This document shows, in pieces, positions 46,509-55,289 of a stretch of 64,000 bases of DNA (its first letter is position 1; each line of letters starts with the position of its first letter). The notes below the pieces were generated by a model, which saw only the letters and a list, made by a program, of their open reading frames with translations, had not been told where the DNA came from and made no database searches. This DNA comes from Microbacterium salitolerans (GTDB lineage: Bacteria > Actinomycetota > Actinomycetes > Actinomycetales > Microbacteriaceae), in the NCBI RefSeq assembly GCF_019720895.1, contig NZ_JAHKSH010000002.1, positions 62,001-126,000 on the forward strand. The letters are read 5' to 3'. The position numbers were made by a program, and so were the translations under genes.

Positions 46509-47740
46509 CGCGAGGCGACGTGCCCGAGCTGAGCGAGTTCGAGGAGGCCGCCCGCGGCCTCGAGCCGGTTCTCGAGCGCACTCCGATTCAGGCCTCGCAG
46601 CATCTCAGCGACGTCCTGGGCGCCGAGGTGGTGCTGAAGCTCGAGAATCTCCAGCGAACGGGATCCTTCAAAGTCCGTGGCGCGACGCATCGCCTCTCGC
46701 GTCTCACGGAGGCCGAACGCCAGCGCGGCGTCGTCGCGGCCTCTGCGGGCAACCACGCGCAGGGCGTCGCTCTGGCCGCCCAGCAGCTCGGGATCCCCGC
46801 GACGATCTACATGCCGCTGGGCGTCCCGGTGCCGAAGCTGCTCGCGACGCGCGGGTACGGCGCTGAGGTGGTTCTCGAGGGGGCGGCGGTCGACGTCGGA
46901 CTCCGGCTCGCGGCGGAGCACGCGGAGCGCGAGGGCGCCGTGCTCATCCATCCGTTCGACCACCGCGACATCGTCGTCGGGCAGGGGACGCTCGGGCTCG
47001 AACTGTACGAGCAGGTCCCGGATGTCGAGACGATCGTCATGGGGATCGGCGGGGGCGGTCTCATCGCCGGCGTCGCGGCGGCCGCGAAGGCGAAGGCGCG
47101 CGCGGAGGGCCGAGAGATCCGCATCATCGGCGTGCAGGCTGAGAACTCGGCCGCATACCCCGTGTCGCTCGAGGCCGGCGAGCCCGTCACGATCACCACG
47201 CAGGCGACGATCGCCGATGGGATCCACGTCTCCCGACCGGGCGACGTGCCGTTCGCGATCATCCGCGAGCTCGTGGACGAGGTCGTCACGGTGAGCGACG
47301 ACGACATCGCCCGTGCGATCCTGTCGCTGCTCGAGCGTGCGAAGCAGGTCGTGGAGCCCGCCGGATCCGTCGGCGTGGCGGCGATCCTGGCCGGGAAGAT
47401 CCGCGCGCAGGGCAAGACAGCCGTGATCCTCTCGGGGGGAAACATCGACCCGCTCCTCTTGCAGCGCGTGGTCGCACACGGCCTCGCGGCAGCGGGGCGG
47501 TACATGACGATCCGCATCCCGCTTCCCGACCGCCCCGGTCAGCTCGTGCAGGTCTCCGAGCTGCTTTCGCAGGCGGGAGCGAACGTCATCGAGGTGCTGC
47601 ACACGCGCCATGGGCAGGGCATGCAGATCAGCGAGGTCGTGCTGCAGATCTCGGTCGAGACGCGCGGCGAGGAGCATCGGGCGCTCGTCCTCGAGGCGCT
47701 TCGCGGCGGCGGCTTCGCTCCCGAGATCCTGCTCGACTGA
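46505..47740 (+). CDS. ilvA: Threonine ammonia-lyase (threonine dehydratase)
   Basis: PLP enzyme that deaminates threonine to 2-oxobutanoate, feeding isoleucine synthesis or threonine breakdown. The 411-residue protein has the PLP-lysine motif TGSFKVRGA (about residues 53-61), SAGNHAQGVA, GGGGLIAGVA, VEPAGSVGVAA and a C-terminal ACT-like domain (about 330-410: IRIPLPDRPGQLVQVSELLSQAGANVIEVLHTR). The single ACT domain and length of about 410 fit the allosteric but shorter forms (TdcB/IlvA2-like), so biosynthetic versus catabolic role is open. Coupled to the AI-2E gene. Confidence 0.92.
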   Translation: MTRGDVPELSEFEEAARGLEPVLERTPIQASQHLSDVLGAEVVLKLENLQRTGSFKVRGATHRLSRLTEAERQRGVVAASAGNHAQGVALAAQQLGIPATIYMPLGVPVPKLLATRGYGAEVVLEGAAVDVGLRLAAEHAEREGAVLIHPFDHRDIVVGQGTLGLELYEQVPDVETIVMGIGGGGLIAGVAAAAKAKARAEGREIRIIGVQAENSAAYPVSLEAGEPVTITTQATIADGIHVSRPGDVPFAIIRELVDEVVTVSDDDIARAILSLLERAKQVVEPAGSVGVAAILAGKIRAQGKTAVILSGGNIDPLLLQRVVAHGLAAAGRYMTIRIPLPDRPGQLVQVSELLSQAGANVIEVLHTRHGQGMQISEVVLQISVETRGEEHRALVLEALRGGGFAPEILLD

Positions 47741-47747
47741 GCATCCG

Positions 47748-47791
47748 CGACATGCGAAAGGCCCCGCCTCGGCGGGGCCTTTCGCATGTCG
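47748..47791. terminator. Bidirectional terminator between ilvA and greA
   Basis: Perfect 20-bp stem around a CTCG loop; the left arm contains GCGAAAGGCCCCGC, giving an A run on one strand and CTTTCG on the other. Confidence 0.9.
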
Positions 47792-47795
47792 TCCG

Positions 47796-48281
47796 TCAGC
47801 CGGTGAAGGTCTCGACCTTGACGATCTGGACGGGGATGTCCTTGCCGTTCGGCGCCTGGTACGAGCCCTCGTCGCCTTCCTTCATGCCGATGATCGAGGA
47901 TCCGAGGGGGCTCTGCTCGCTGTAGACGTCGAGCTCGGTCCCACCGGCGATCTCGCGGCTGCCGAGGAGGAACTTCTCCTCGTCGCCGAGGATGAGGGCG
48001 GTGATGACCGTGCCGGGGCGCACGGTCCCGTCGGCCTCGGGTGCCTCGCTGATCTGCGCGTCCTTGAGCATGCCCGCGAGCTGGCGGATGCGCGCCTCCT
48101 GCTTGCCCTGCTCGTCCTTGGCGGCGTGGTATCCGCCGTTCTCCTTGAGGTCACCCTCCTCGCGGGCCGCCTCGATGCGCTTCGCGATCTCTTCGCGGCC
48201 CACCGTCGAGAGGTGCTCGAGCTCGGCAGCAAGCCGGTCGTAGGCCTCCTGGGTGAGGAAGGGCACGGTCTCGTTCGACAC
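47796..48281 (-). CDS. greA: Transcription elongation factor GreA
   Basis: Rescues backtracked RNA polymerase by stimulating transcript cleavage. The 161-residue protein has the N-terminal coiled coil (TQEAYDRLAAELEHLSTVGREEIAKRIEAAREEGDLKENGGYHAAKDEQGKQEARIRQL, with the tip acids in EEGDLKEN) and the C-terminal FKBP-like domain ending in GKDIPVQIVKVE. GTG start with AAGGAG upstream. Confidence 0.96.
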   Translation of the reverse strand: MSNETVPFLTQEAYDRLAAELEHLSTVGREEIAKRIEAAREEGDLKENGGYHAAKDEQGKQEARIRQLAGMLKDAQISEAPEADGTVRPGTVITALILGDEEKFLLGSREIAGGTELDVYSEQSPLGSSIIGMKEGDEGSYQAPNGKDIPVQIVKVETFTG

Positions 48282-48336
48282 GATGGATTCTCCTTATGCA
48301 GACCGGTTCAGCCGATGATTGCGTATCCGAGAGAAT

Positions 48337-48729
48337 CTACCGGAGCGAGCAGGAGTTCACGAAACCGGTCGTCGCCTCGGCCAGGGTCGGGACCTGTTCG
48401 GTGTAGTCCTTCGAGACGGATCCCGCAGGCGGCAGCTCGACGACCTTCCACCCGACGATTCCGAAGCTCTCGTCCTGCGCCTCGATGATGCAGACGACGG
48501 GCGCATCGCCCGTCGAGGTGATGCGGAACGACACCGACACGGTGCTGTCGCTCGCGACCTCGAAACCGAGGTCGTCCACGTCGACGCTCTTGGCGTTCGC
48601 GACGAGCACGGTCCACACGAGCCAGCCGATGACGACGGCGGCGACGGCGGCGATCGCGATCCACGCGATGCGGGTCGATCGGCGCGACGTGCGGCCGTAG
48701 CGATCGTCGAGCTGCTCTCTCGTCGTCAC
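48337..48729 (-). CDS. DUF4307 family membrane protein
   Basis: Actinobacterial family of unknown function, 130 residues: short cytoplasmic segment with LDDRYGR, one transmembrane helix (about residues 20-43), and an extracytoplasmic beta-rich domain with FRITSTGDAPVVCIIEAQDESFGIVGWKVVELPP. Two Cys residues (one in VVCII, one in NSCSLR at the end) could form a disulfide. Start taken at GTG 48729 because GAGG stands 5 bases upstream. Adjacent to greA, as in many actinobacteria. Confidence 0.85.
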   Translation of the reverse strand: MTTREQLDDRYGRTSRRSTRIAWIAIAAVAAVVIGWLVWTVLVANAKSVDVDDLGFEVASDSTVSVSFRITSTGDAPVVCIIEAQDESFGIVGWKVVELPPAGSVSKDYTEQVPTLAEATTGFVNSCSLR

Positions 48730-48803
48730 GAGCACCTCTCAGGCGGGGGAGGAATAGGGTGGACCAGTTCCAGGTTAACCGTCGCCATCTCAGGAGCAGG
48801 TCG

Positions 48804-49103
48804 ATGCACGTCTTCTCACAGTTCGTCTTCACCGGCCTCGGCGAGACCCCGGTCCCGTCTCCCACCGTCGACCCCGACTCGGTGACGCCGGGCCCTGCGG
48901 GCTTCCTCGTCGTCGCGCTGCTCGTCGTCGCGGTCATCCTCCTCGTGCTCGACATGCTGCGCCGCGTGCGTCGCACGCGGTACCGAGCCGAGGTGCAGGA
49001 GATGCTCGATCAGGAGGAGCGGGAGCAGGCGGAAGCGGACGAGACATCCGCTGCGGAGGACCGGCCCGACGACGAGGATCCGGGCGCTACGCCCCCGCGT
49101 TGA
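48804..49103 (+). CDS. Small single-span membrane protein, unknown function
   Basis: 99-residue protein with an extracytoplasmic N-terminus containing TPVPSPTVDPDSVTPGP, one transmembrane helix (about residues 34-54, GFLVVALLVVAVILLVLDML), then basic residues and an acidic, Glu/Asp-rich tail. AGGAG lies upstream of the ATG; TAGGGT at 48755-48760 is a candidate -10. Its last 17 bases overlap the end of the haemolysin III gene on the other strand. I do not recognise a family beyond general similarity to small actinobacterial membrane proteins. Confidence 0.72.
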   Translation: MHVFSQFVFTGLGETPVPSPTVDPDSVTPGPAGFLVVALLVVAVILLVLDMLRRVRRTRYRAEVQEMLDQEEREQAEADETSAAEDRPDDEDPGATPPR

Positions 49104-49827
49104 ACGCCGGGTCGAGCGCGATCAGGAGCGCGCCCGTCCAGTGGCATAGGAACGCGAGAACCGTGCACACGTGGAAGATCTCGTGGAATCCGAAGTGGTT
49201 CGGCCACGGGTTCGGTCGCTTCATGGCGTACACGACGGCGCCGACCGAGTAGAGCAGCCCGCCGACGATGACGAGGATCATCATGGCCGGGCTCGCGGCG
49301 AAAAGGTCGGGCATGTACATGACGGCGGCCCAGCCGAGCGCCAGGTAGAGCGCGACATACAGCCAGCGGGGCGCGCCGATCCAGAGCACGCGGAAGAGGA
49401 TCCCGATCACGGTGCCGCCCCACACGGCGACGAGCAGGATGACCCCCTTCTCGGGGGGAAGGGCGAGGACGGCGATCGGCGTGTAGGTGCCGGCGATGAG
49501 CAGCAGGATGTTGGCGTGGTCGATGCGCTTCAGCACGCTCTTGGCCTTCGGCCCCCAGTGGAACCGGTGGTACACGGCCGAGTTGCCGAACAGGAGCAGC
49601 GACGACGTCATGAACACGGCGCATGCCCACTTCGCGGCGGGGCCCTCGGCAAGGGAGATGAGGACGATGCCGGCGATGAGAGCGACGGGAGCCGTCCCGG
49701 CGTGGATCCATCCGCGCCATGACGGCTTGAAGTCCTCAGCCAGCGGTGCATCGGCCTCGAGCAGCGGGAGGTGTGGCATCTGAGAGCCGTCGTCGGGCAT
49801 GTTCGCGGGCGTCTCATGCGAGGTCAT
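49087..49827 (-). CDS. Haemolysin III/PAQR family membrane protein
   Basis: Seven-helix membrane protein of 246 residues, family of haemolysin III (YqfA-like) and PAQR receptors. Metal-site motifs are visible: FGNSAVYHRFHW (about residues 80-91), DHANILLLIAGTYTPIA and the C-terminal FGFHEIFHVCTVLAFLCHW. The ATG at 49827 was chosen over a start 30 codons upstream because TACGCT lies 6 bases before it, a leaderless layout. Function in bacteria is not settled; membrane homeostasis has been proposed for the family. Confidence 0.9.
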   Translation of the reverse strand: MTSHETPANMPDDGSQMPHLPLLEADAPLAEDFKPSWRGWIHAGTAPVALIAGIVLISLAEGPAAKWACAVFMTSSLLLFGNSAVYHRFHWGPKAKSVLKRIDHANILLLIAGTYTPIAVLALPPEKGVILLVAVWGGTVIGILFRVLWIGAPRWLYVALYLALGWAAVMYMPDLFAASPAMMILVIVGGLLYSVGAVVYAMKRPNPWPNHFGFHEIFHVCTVLAFLCHWTGALLIALDPAFNAGA

Positions 49828-49833
49828 CTCGCG

Positions 49834-49839
49834 AGCGTA
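49834..49839 (-). promoter_or_regulatory. -10 box of haemolysin III gene
   Basis: TACGCT, CGCGAG, then the ATG at 49827. Confidence 0.45.
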
Positions 49840-49897
49840 CGCCCGCGCGTATGCCGCGCGCGACACATGCGGGAACACGGCCGGCGCGTCCGCGCGG

Positions 49898-49903
49898 TAT
49901 CGT
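49898..49903 (+). promoter_or_regulatory. -10 box of uppS
   Basis: TATCGT, CGTGAG, then the GTG at 49910. It lies 58 bp from the -10 of the divergent gene. Confidence 0.45.
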
Positions 49904-49909
49904 CGTGAG

Positions 49910-50698
49910 GTGGTCACCAGCTCGCGCTCGAATGAGGGAACGGGTCCCCTCTATCGTCTGTACGCGTCGCGCCTGCGTCATCAGATCGACGCCGAGCGCG
50001 TCCCGCACCACGTCGCGATGATGATCGACGGCAATCGCCGTTGGGCGCGGCAGCTCGGGTTCGAGACTCCAGCCCACGGGCATCGTGCGGGCGCGGCGAA
50101 GATGGTCGAGTTCCTCGGCTGGTGCGACGAGCTCGGCGTCGACGTCGTCACGCTCTACCTGCTCTCGAACGACAACGTGGTCAAGCGCGACACCGCCGAG
50201 CTGCACGACCTGATCGAGATCATCGCCGGCCTCGCCGGGCGCCTGTCGCGCCGCGGGGACTGGCGCGTGCAGCACGTGGGCCGATCCGACAATCTCCCCG
50301 ACTACCTCCTCGGCGCTCTCCGCGACGCTGAGGAGCGCACGCGGGAGAACACCGGACTCCACGTCAACCTCGCTGTGGGGTACGGCGGCCGATACGAGAT
50401 CGTCGACGCCGTGCGCAAGATCATTCAGAAGCACGACGAGCAGGGCGGATCTCTCGAAGAGCTCGCCGGCAGTCTCACCCCCGAGGTCATCGGGGAGCAC
50501 CTCTATACGGGCGGACAGCGGGATCCGGATCTCGTCATCCGCACGTCCGGCGAACAGCGCCTCAGCGACTTCCTCCTGTGGCAGAGCGCGCACAGCGAGT
50601 TCTACTTCGTCGAGGCGCTCGGGCCCGACCTGCGCGAAGTGGATTTCCTGCGCGCGATCCGCGATTACGGATCCCGCGACCGTCGTTTCGGCAAGTGA
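49910..50698 (+). CDS. uppS: Isoprenyl (cis-polyprenyl) diphosphate synthase
   Basis: Makes the long-chain polyprenyl diphosphate that carries lipid I/II and other wall precursors. The 262-residue protein has the catalytic MMIDGNRRWARQLG (about residues 38-51; the Asp of DGN binds Mg), GHRAGAAKMVEFLGWC, LYLLSNDN, VNLAVGYGGRYEI and RTSGEQRLSDFLLWQSAHSEFYF. Product chain length (decaprenyl or undecaprenyl) is not determined. GTG 49910 was chosen by family alignment and the TATCGT box. Confidence 0.95.
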   Translation: MVTSSRSNEGTGPLYRLYASRLRHQIDAERVPHHVAMMIDGNRRWARQLGFETPAHGHRAGAAKMVEFLGWCDELGVDVVTLYLLSNDNVVKRDTAELHDLIEIIAGLAGRLSRRGDWRVQHVGRSDNLPDYLLGALRDAEERTRENTGLHVNLAVGYGGRYEIVDAVRKIIQKHDEQGGSLEELAGSLTPEVIGEHLYTGGQRDPDLVIRTSGEQRLSDFLLWQSAHSEFYFVEALGPDLREVDFLRAIRDYGSRDRRFGK

Positions 50699-50745
50699 CC
50701 GGAGCCACGTGAACGGCGTGTGAAATCCGCTCGCACCCCTTCCCG

Positions 50746-50763
50746 AATCACACCGATGTGATT
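50746..50763. promoter_or_regulatory. Perfect palindrome upstream of phoH2
   Basis: AATCACA-CCGA-TGTGATT, 7-bp arms. It could be an operator or a hairpin at the start of the leader. Confidence 0.45.
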
Positions 50764-50794
50764 TACCTTCGACGCATCGGGCAGAGCGCCCGTT

Positions 50795-50870
50795 CGAGTC
50801 GGCCTCACGGATCGCGACTCGTGGCCCACAGGTCGACTCGTGATACCGGGCGACAGCCCGGCTGAGGGGA
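50795..50870 (+). promoter_or_regulatory. Structured leader of phoH2 with alternative pairings
   Basis: CGAGTCG (50795-50801) can pair with either of two identical CGACTCG copies (50815-50821 or 50834-50840). The second copy is followed by a CCGGGC-GACA-GCCCGG hairpin (50846-50861) and then GAGGGGAG, the ribosome site. The exclusive pairings could act as a switch; no known riboswitch class is recognised. Confidence 0.4.
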
Positions 50871-50877
50871 GTGGGCC

Positions 50878-52239
50878 GTGACCGCAGCCACCGACAAGGC
50901 CACCCGCAGGAGCGCCGCAGAGCCGACCGACATCGCAGACGATCAGGACCTGCGCACCTACGTGCTCGACACCTCCGTGCTTCTGAGCGATCCGCGGGCG
51001 CTGTTCCGTTTCGCCGAGCATTCGGTCGTCATCCCGGTCGTCGTCGTGTCCGAGCTGGAAGGCAAGCGCCACGACCCCGAGATCGGGTACTTCGCGCGCC
51101 AGGCGCTGCGATACCTCGATGAGATGCGGATCGAGCACGGCCGACTGGACTTCCCTGTTCCGACGGAAGACGGCGGTACGGTGCGCGTCGAGCTCAACAA
51201 CTCCGACCAGAGCGTGCTGCCGAGCGGCATGCGGCAGGGCGACAACGACTCGCGGATCCTCGCGGTCGCGGCGCACCTCGCGAACGACAGCCAGCCCGTC
51301 ACGATCGTGTCGAAGGACATGCCGATGCGTGTGAAGGCGGCGTCGCTCGGGCTGACGGCCGAGGAGTACCTCGCCGAGCAGGCCGTCGACTCGGGGTGGA
51401 CGGGCATCTCGTCGCTGGCGGTGTCGGGAGACGACATGGCGGATCTGTACGAGTCCGAGGTCGCGATGCACGAGGACGCCCGGGGTCTGCCGACCAACAC
51501 GGGGCTCGTGATCCAGTCGGAGCGCGGGGCGGCTCTGGGACGGGTCACCGGTGCCGACGGCGAGTTCCGTCTCGTGCGCGGCGACCGTGACGTCTTCGGA
51601 CTTCACGGGCGATCCGCGGAGCAGCGGTTCGCGATCGATCTTCTGCTCGATCCCGAGGTCGGGATCGTGTCGCTCGGAGGGCGAGCGGGAACGGGGAAGT
51701 CGGCGCTCGCGCTCTGCGCTGGCCTCGAGGCCGTCCTCGAGCGACAGCATCAGAAGCGGATCATCGTCTTCCGCCCGCTGTTCGCCGTCGGCGGGCAGGA
51801 GCTCGGCTACCTCCCCGGCGATCAGGGGGAGAAGATGAACCCCTGGGGCCAGGCCGTCTACGACACGCTCGGATCCGTGGTCTCGGAGAATGCGCTCAAC
51901 GAGATCATGGAGCGGGGTCTGCTCGAGGTTCTGCCGCTCACCCACATCCGCGGTCGCTCCCTGCACGACGCGTTCGTGATCGTCGACGAGGCGCAGTCGC
52001 TCGAGCGGAATGTGCTGCTCACCGTGCTCAGCCGGATCGGCCAGAACTCGAAGGTGGTGCTCACCCATGACGTGCAGCAGCGCGACAACCTCCGGGTCGG
52101 TCGGCACGACGGCGTCGCGAGCGTGATCGAGACACTGAAGGGCCAGAAGCTCTTCGGTCACGTCACGCTGACTCGCTCCGAGCGCTCCGAGATCGCCGCG
52201 CTCGTGACGAGCCTGCTGGAAGGTGACGAGCTCAGCTGA
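50878..52239 (+). CDS. phoH2: PhoH2: PIN-domain RNase fused to PhoH ATPase
   Basis: RNA helicase-RNase of 453 residues. The N-terminal PIN domain (about residues 25-160: [46 protein letters not shown]) holds the acidic active-site residues; the C-terminal PhoH ATPase has the Walker [16 protein letters not shown] (about 264-278), Walker [13 protein letters not shown] (about 364-375) and HDVQQRDN. In mycobacteria PhoH2 is paired with a small upstream antitoxin; no convincing one is seen here. GTG start with GAGGGGAG. Confidence 0.94.
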   Translation: MTAATDKATRRSAAEPTDIADDQDLRTYVLDTSVLLSDPRALFRFAEHSVVIPVVVVSELEGKRHDPEIGYFARQALRYLDEMRIEHGRLDFPVPTEDGGTVRVELNNSDQSVLPSGMRQGDNDSRILAVAAHLANDSQPVTIVSKDMPMRVKAASLGLTAEEYLAEQAVDSGWTGISSLAVSGDDMADLYESEVAMHEDARGLPTNTGLVIQSERGAALGRVTGADGEFRLVRGDRDVFGLHGRSAEQRFAIDLLLDPEVGIVSLGGRAGTGKSALALCAGLEAVLERQHQKRIIVFRPLFAVGGQELGYLPGDQGEKMNPWGQAVYDTLGSVVSENALNEIMERGLLEVLPLTHIRGRSLHDAFVIVDEAQSLERNVLLTVLSRIGQNSKVVLTHDVQQRDNLRVGRHDGVASVIETLKGQKLFGHVTLTRSERSEIAALVTSLLEGDELS

Positions 52240-52280
52240 GCTGCGGACGGCCGGAACGCACGAGGTCACCGATCCCAGGC

Positions 52281-52321
52281 AGCGGAGGGGCGCATGGCGA
52301 GATGCCATGCGCCCCTCCGCT
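52281..52321. terminator. Bidirectional terminator between phoH2 and fumC
   Basis: Perfect 18-bp stem (AGCGGAGGGGCGCATGGC) around loop GAGAT. Confidence 0.9.
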
Positions 52322-52332
52322 ATCGAGTCGGC

Positions 52333-53727
52333 TCAGCCCGGATGCGTCATCGACAGCAGGTCGAGCTTCTCGTCGAGCTGCTGCTCGGTGAGCTCGCCGC
52401 GCTCGACGTAGCCGAGGTCGATGACGGCCTCGCGCACCGTGATGCCCTTGGCCACCGAGTGCTTCGCGATCTTCGCCGCCGCCTCGTAGCCGATGAGCTT
52501 GTTGAGCGGCGTCACGATCGAGGGGCTCATGCCCGCGAGTGCGGTGACCCGCTCGTGATTGACCTCGAGACCGTCGATCGTCTTGTCGGCGAGCACACGG
52601 CTCGCGTTCGCGAGAAGCCGGATCGACTCCAGCAGCGCCGTCCCCATGACGGGGATCGCGACATTGAGCTCGAATGCGCCGGACGCGCCGCCGTAGGTGA
52701 TGGTCGCGTCGTTGCCGATGACGCGGGCGCACACCATGAGCGTCGCCTCGGGGATGACCGGATTGACCTTGCCGGGCATGATCGATGAGCCCGGCTGCAG
52801 GTCGGGAAGACGCAGCTCGCCGAGGCCCGTGTTGGGACCCGAGCCCATCCACCGGAGATCGTTGTTGATCTTGGTCAGCGAGACCGCGATCGTGCGCAGC
52901 GCACCCGAGGCCTCGACGAGCCCGTCGCGGTTGGCCTGCGCCTCGAAGTGGTCGACGGCCTCGGTCAGCGGCAGACCCGTCTCAGCGACGAGGTTCGCGA
53001 TGACCTTCTGCGGGAAGCCCTTGGGTGTGTTGATGCCGGTTCCCGTGGCAGTGCCGCCCTGCGGAACCTCGGCGACGCGTGGGAGCGCCGCCTCGACGCG
53101 CTCGATGCCGAGTCGCATCTGGCGCGCGTATCCGCCGAACTCCTGGCCGAGCGTGACGGGCGTCGCATCCATGAGGTGGGTGCGGCCGGGCTTGACGACG
53201 TCCTTCCACGCCGAAGCCTTCTTCTCGAACGCCTGTGCGAGGTGATCGAGAGCCGGGACGAGGTCGGTGATGAGCGCCTCGGTCGCGGCGACGTGCACGG
53301 ACGTCGGGAAGACGTCGTTGGACGACTGCGACGCGTTGACGTGGTCGTTCGGGTGCACCTCGGCGCCCAGCTTCTCGGTCGCGAGCGAGGAGAGCACCTC
53401 GTTCATGTTCATGTTCGACGACGTGCCGGATCCGGTCTGGTACGTGTCGACGGGGAACTGCGCGTCGTACTCGCCCGTGACGACCTGATCGGCCGCCCAC
53501 GCGATGGCATCCGCGATGTCGCCGTCGAGCGTGCCGAGGTCCTTGTTCGCGAGCGCGGCCGCCTTCTTGATGCGCGCGAGCGCGGCGATGTGGCGCGACT
53601 CGAGACCCTGTCCCGAGATCGGGAAGTTCTGCACAGCGCGCTGCGTCTGAGCGCGATACAGCGCGTCCTTGGGAACGCGCACCTCGCCCATCGTGTCGTT
53701 TTCGATCCGGTACTCGGTCTCGGTCAC
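52333..53727 (-). CDS. fumC: Class II fumarate hydratase
   Basis: Iron-independent tetrameric fumarase of the TCA cycle (fumarate to malate). The 464-residue protein has the superfamily motifs [17 protein letters not shown] (about residues 95-111), [21 protein letters not shown]-region [18 protein letters not shown] and the signature [11 protein letters not shown] (about 312-322). GTG start with GAAGGA upstream. The next gene, carbonic anhydrase, is convergently unrelated in direction of metabolism but shares the strand. Confidence 0.96.
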   Translation of the reverse strand: MTETEYRIENDTMGEVRVPKDALYRAQTQRAVQNFPISGQGLESRHIAALARIKKAAALANKDLGTLDGDIADAIAWAADQVVTGEYDAQFPVDTYQTGSGTSSNMNMNEVLSSLATEKLGAEVHPNDHVNASQSSNDVFPTSVHVAATEALITDLVPALDHLAQAFEKKASAWKDVVKPGRTHLMDATPVTLGQEFGGYARQMRLGIERVEAALPRVAEVPQGGTATGTGINTPKGFPQKVIANLVAETGLPLTEAVDHFEAQANRDGLVEASGALRTIAVSLTKINNDLRWMGSGPNTGLGELRLPDLQPGSSIMPGKVNPVIPEATLMVCARVIGNDATITYGGASGAFELNVAIPVMGTALLESIRLLANASRVLADKTIDGLEVNHERVTALAGMSPSIVTPLNKLIGYEAAAKIAKHSVAKGITVREAVIDLGYVERGELTEQQLDEKLDLLSMTHPG

Positions 53728-53742
53728 TTGTTCGTCCTTCGG

Positions 53743-54402
53743 TTATGTGGTCGCGGAGTCTTCCGCGACTCCCAGCACGACGTCGGGCACGGCAGTGCCC
53801 TCAGCCAGTCGGTAGTTCGCTCCCACGACGCCCAGGCGACCGCTCGCAACGGCGTCGCTGATGAGCTCGGAGGAGTGCAGGATCGACGTGATCGTATCGC
53901 GCAGGTGCAGCTGCCCGACACGCCATGAACTGATGTCGGCGTCGTCCTCGCCCCGTGCGACCTGCTCCTGTCGCGCGCGGCGAACGGCCGGGACGATGGG
54001 GGAGACCTGACGCCAGATCGCCGGGGCGAGGAGCGGCGCGTCCGCGTGGATGCTCTCGATCGCGGCGCTCACGGCACCGCATTCGTCGTGGCCGAGCACG
54101 ACGATCAGGGGCACCTGGAGCACGTCGACCGCGTACTCGAGAGACCCCATGATCGACTCGCCCGTGACCTGACCGGCGTTGCGCACGACGAAGAGGTCGC
54201 CGAGCCCCATGTCGAAGATGATCTCGGCGGAGAGTCGCGAGTCGCTGCAGCCGAAGAGCGCGGCCGTCGGGGTCTGCGCTGCGGCGATCTCGTGGCGACG
54301 CTGGACGTCCTGATGAGGGTGCTGCGGCGAGCCGGAGACGAAGCGAGCATTGCCGTCGAGCATGCGCTGCCAGGCTGCGGCGGGGGTCACCAGTTCTGTC
54401 AC
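53743..54402 (-). CDS. Beta-class carbonic anhydrase
   Basis: Zinc enzyme interconverting CO2 and bicarbonate, 219 residues. Zinc site residues are in LFGCSDSRLSAEIIFD (Cys and Asp, about residues 49-64) and VVLGHDECGAVSAA (His and Cys, about 101-114); VVRNAGQ is also conserved. GTG start at 54402 overlaps the DUF4245 stop by 4 bases, so it belongs to the xseB-DUF4245 unit rather than to fumC. Confidence 0.94.
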   Translation of the reverse strand: MTELVTPAAAWQRMLDGNARFVSGSPQHPHQDVQRRHEIAAAQTPTAALFGCSDSRLSAEIIFDMGLGDLFVVRNAGQVTGESIMGSLEYAVDVLQVPLIVVLGHDECGAVSAAIESIHADAPLLAPAIWRQVSPIVPAVRRARQEQVARGEDDADISSWRVGQLHLRDTITSILHSSELISDAVASGRLGVVGANYRLAEGTAVPDVVLGVAEDSATT

Positions 54403-55049
54403 GGTGAGGTCTCCTCTGTGAGTGCGGTTACGTCGTCGGTCACGGCCTCGGCGACGACAGCTGCCGTCTCGGCGTCCATCTGGCCGTAGATCAGAAGATG
54501 GTCGGCGCCGGCCTGCGTCCCGAGCGCGTATGAGATGTTGCCGGCCTGCTCGGCGTCGTCGATCTCGTACTCCGACCACTCGATGCCGTCGATGGTGACG
54601 GTGCCGGTCGGAGCGGATCCGCGCAGCATCTGGGACGCCCAGGCGGTGTCGCCATCGAAGGCCTGCGCGAATCGTGCGTACGAACGCGAAGCGCCGGGGA
54701 TCGAGTTGTAGTTGATTGACCAGACCGTGGGATTGCCGGCCTCGACTTCGGCCACGTTGATCTTCCAGCCGTTGGGCGTAGCGGGAACGATCACGCGGCG
54801 CTCGAACTGCGTCGACGTCTGCTCGGCAATGGCGGCCGCGTCGATCGACGGACGTTCCTCGAGCTCGCCGCGGGGCACGCCGAAGTAGACGACCGCGACG
54901 ATCGCGAGGCTCACCGCCAGGGCGATGATGAGATTGCGGAAGGACTGGCTCTGGCGGTAGCGCCGTGAGTTCTCGGCTTTGCGCGCCGCCTCTTCCTCTG
55001 GGGTCTCCGGCCGGCCGAGATGCGCGGCGATGCGGGGTTCGCGCGCCAT
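54399..55049 (-). CDS. DUF4245 family membrane protein
   Basis: Actinobacterial family of unknown function, 216 residues. Cytoplasmic N-terminus with PETPEEEAARKAENSRRYRQSQSFRNLI, one transmembrane helix (about residues 39-60) and an extracytoplasmic domain with a tract WKINVAEVEAGNPTVWSINYN. Its ATG overlaps the xseB stop by one base and its stop overlaps the carbonic anhydrase start by 4 bases, so the three are coupled. Confidence 0.88.
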   Translation of the reverse strand: MAREPRIAAHLGRPETPEEEAARKAENSRRYRQSQSFRNLIIALAVSLAIVAVVYFGVPRGELEERPSIDAAAIAEQTSTQFERRVIVPATPNGWKINVAEVEAGNPTVWSINYNSIPGASRSYARFAQAFDGDTAWASQMLRGSAPTGTVTIDGIEWSEYEIDDAEQAGNISYALGTQAGADHLLIYGQMDAETAAVVAEAVTDDVTALTEETSP

Positions 55050-55279
55050 CAGTCGTCGGCCTCGGCGGCGTCCGCTGCGGCACGCGCCTCATCGAGGCGG
55101 CGCTTGGCGCCGAGGAGCCAATCCTCGCAACGAGCGGCGAGCGCCTCTCCGCGCTCCCACAGCGCGAGGGAGTGCTCAAGCGTGGGTGCGCCCTGCTCGA
55201 GCTCGGACACGACGCGGACGAGTTCGTCGCGCGCCTGCTCGAACGACAGCGAGGAGACGTCGGGGGTCTGGTCGGTCAT
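55049..55279 (-). CDS. xseB: Exodeoxyribonuclease VII small subunit
   Basis: 76-residue helical partner of XseA. The conserved SFEQARDELVRVVSELEQGAPTLEHSLALWERGEALAARCEDWLLGAKRRLDEA region covers residues about 12-65. TAGGAT lies 7 bases before the ATG, its first three bases being the xseA stop codon. Confidence 0.94.
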   Translation of the reverse strand: MTDQTPDVSSLSFEQARDELVRVVSELEQGAPTLEHSLALWERGEALAARCEDWLLGAKRRLDEARAAADAAEADD

Positions 55280-55289
55280 CGTGCCCATC

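Noticed and set aside
50746-50763. GlxR/CRP binding site
   Set aside because: CRP-type sites read TGTGA-N6-TCACA; here the half-sites face the other way (TCACA-N4-TGTGA).
50840-50881. Mini-ORF before phoH2 as a PhoAT-like antitoxin
   Set aside because: Only 13 codons from a GTG, no ribosome site, and it lies within the hairpin region; too weak to call.
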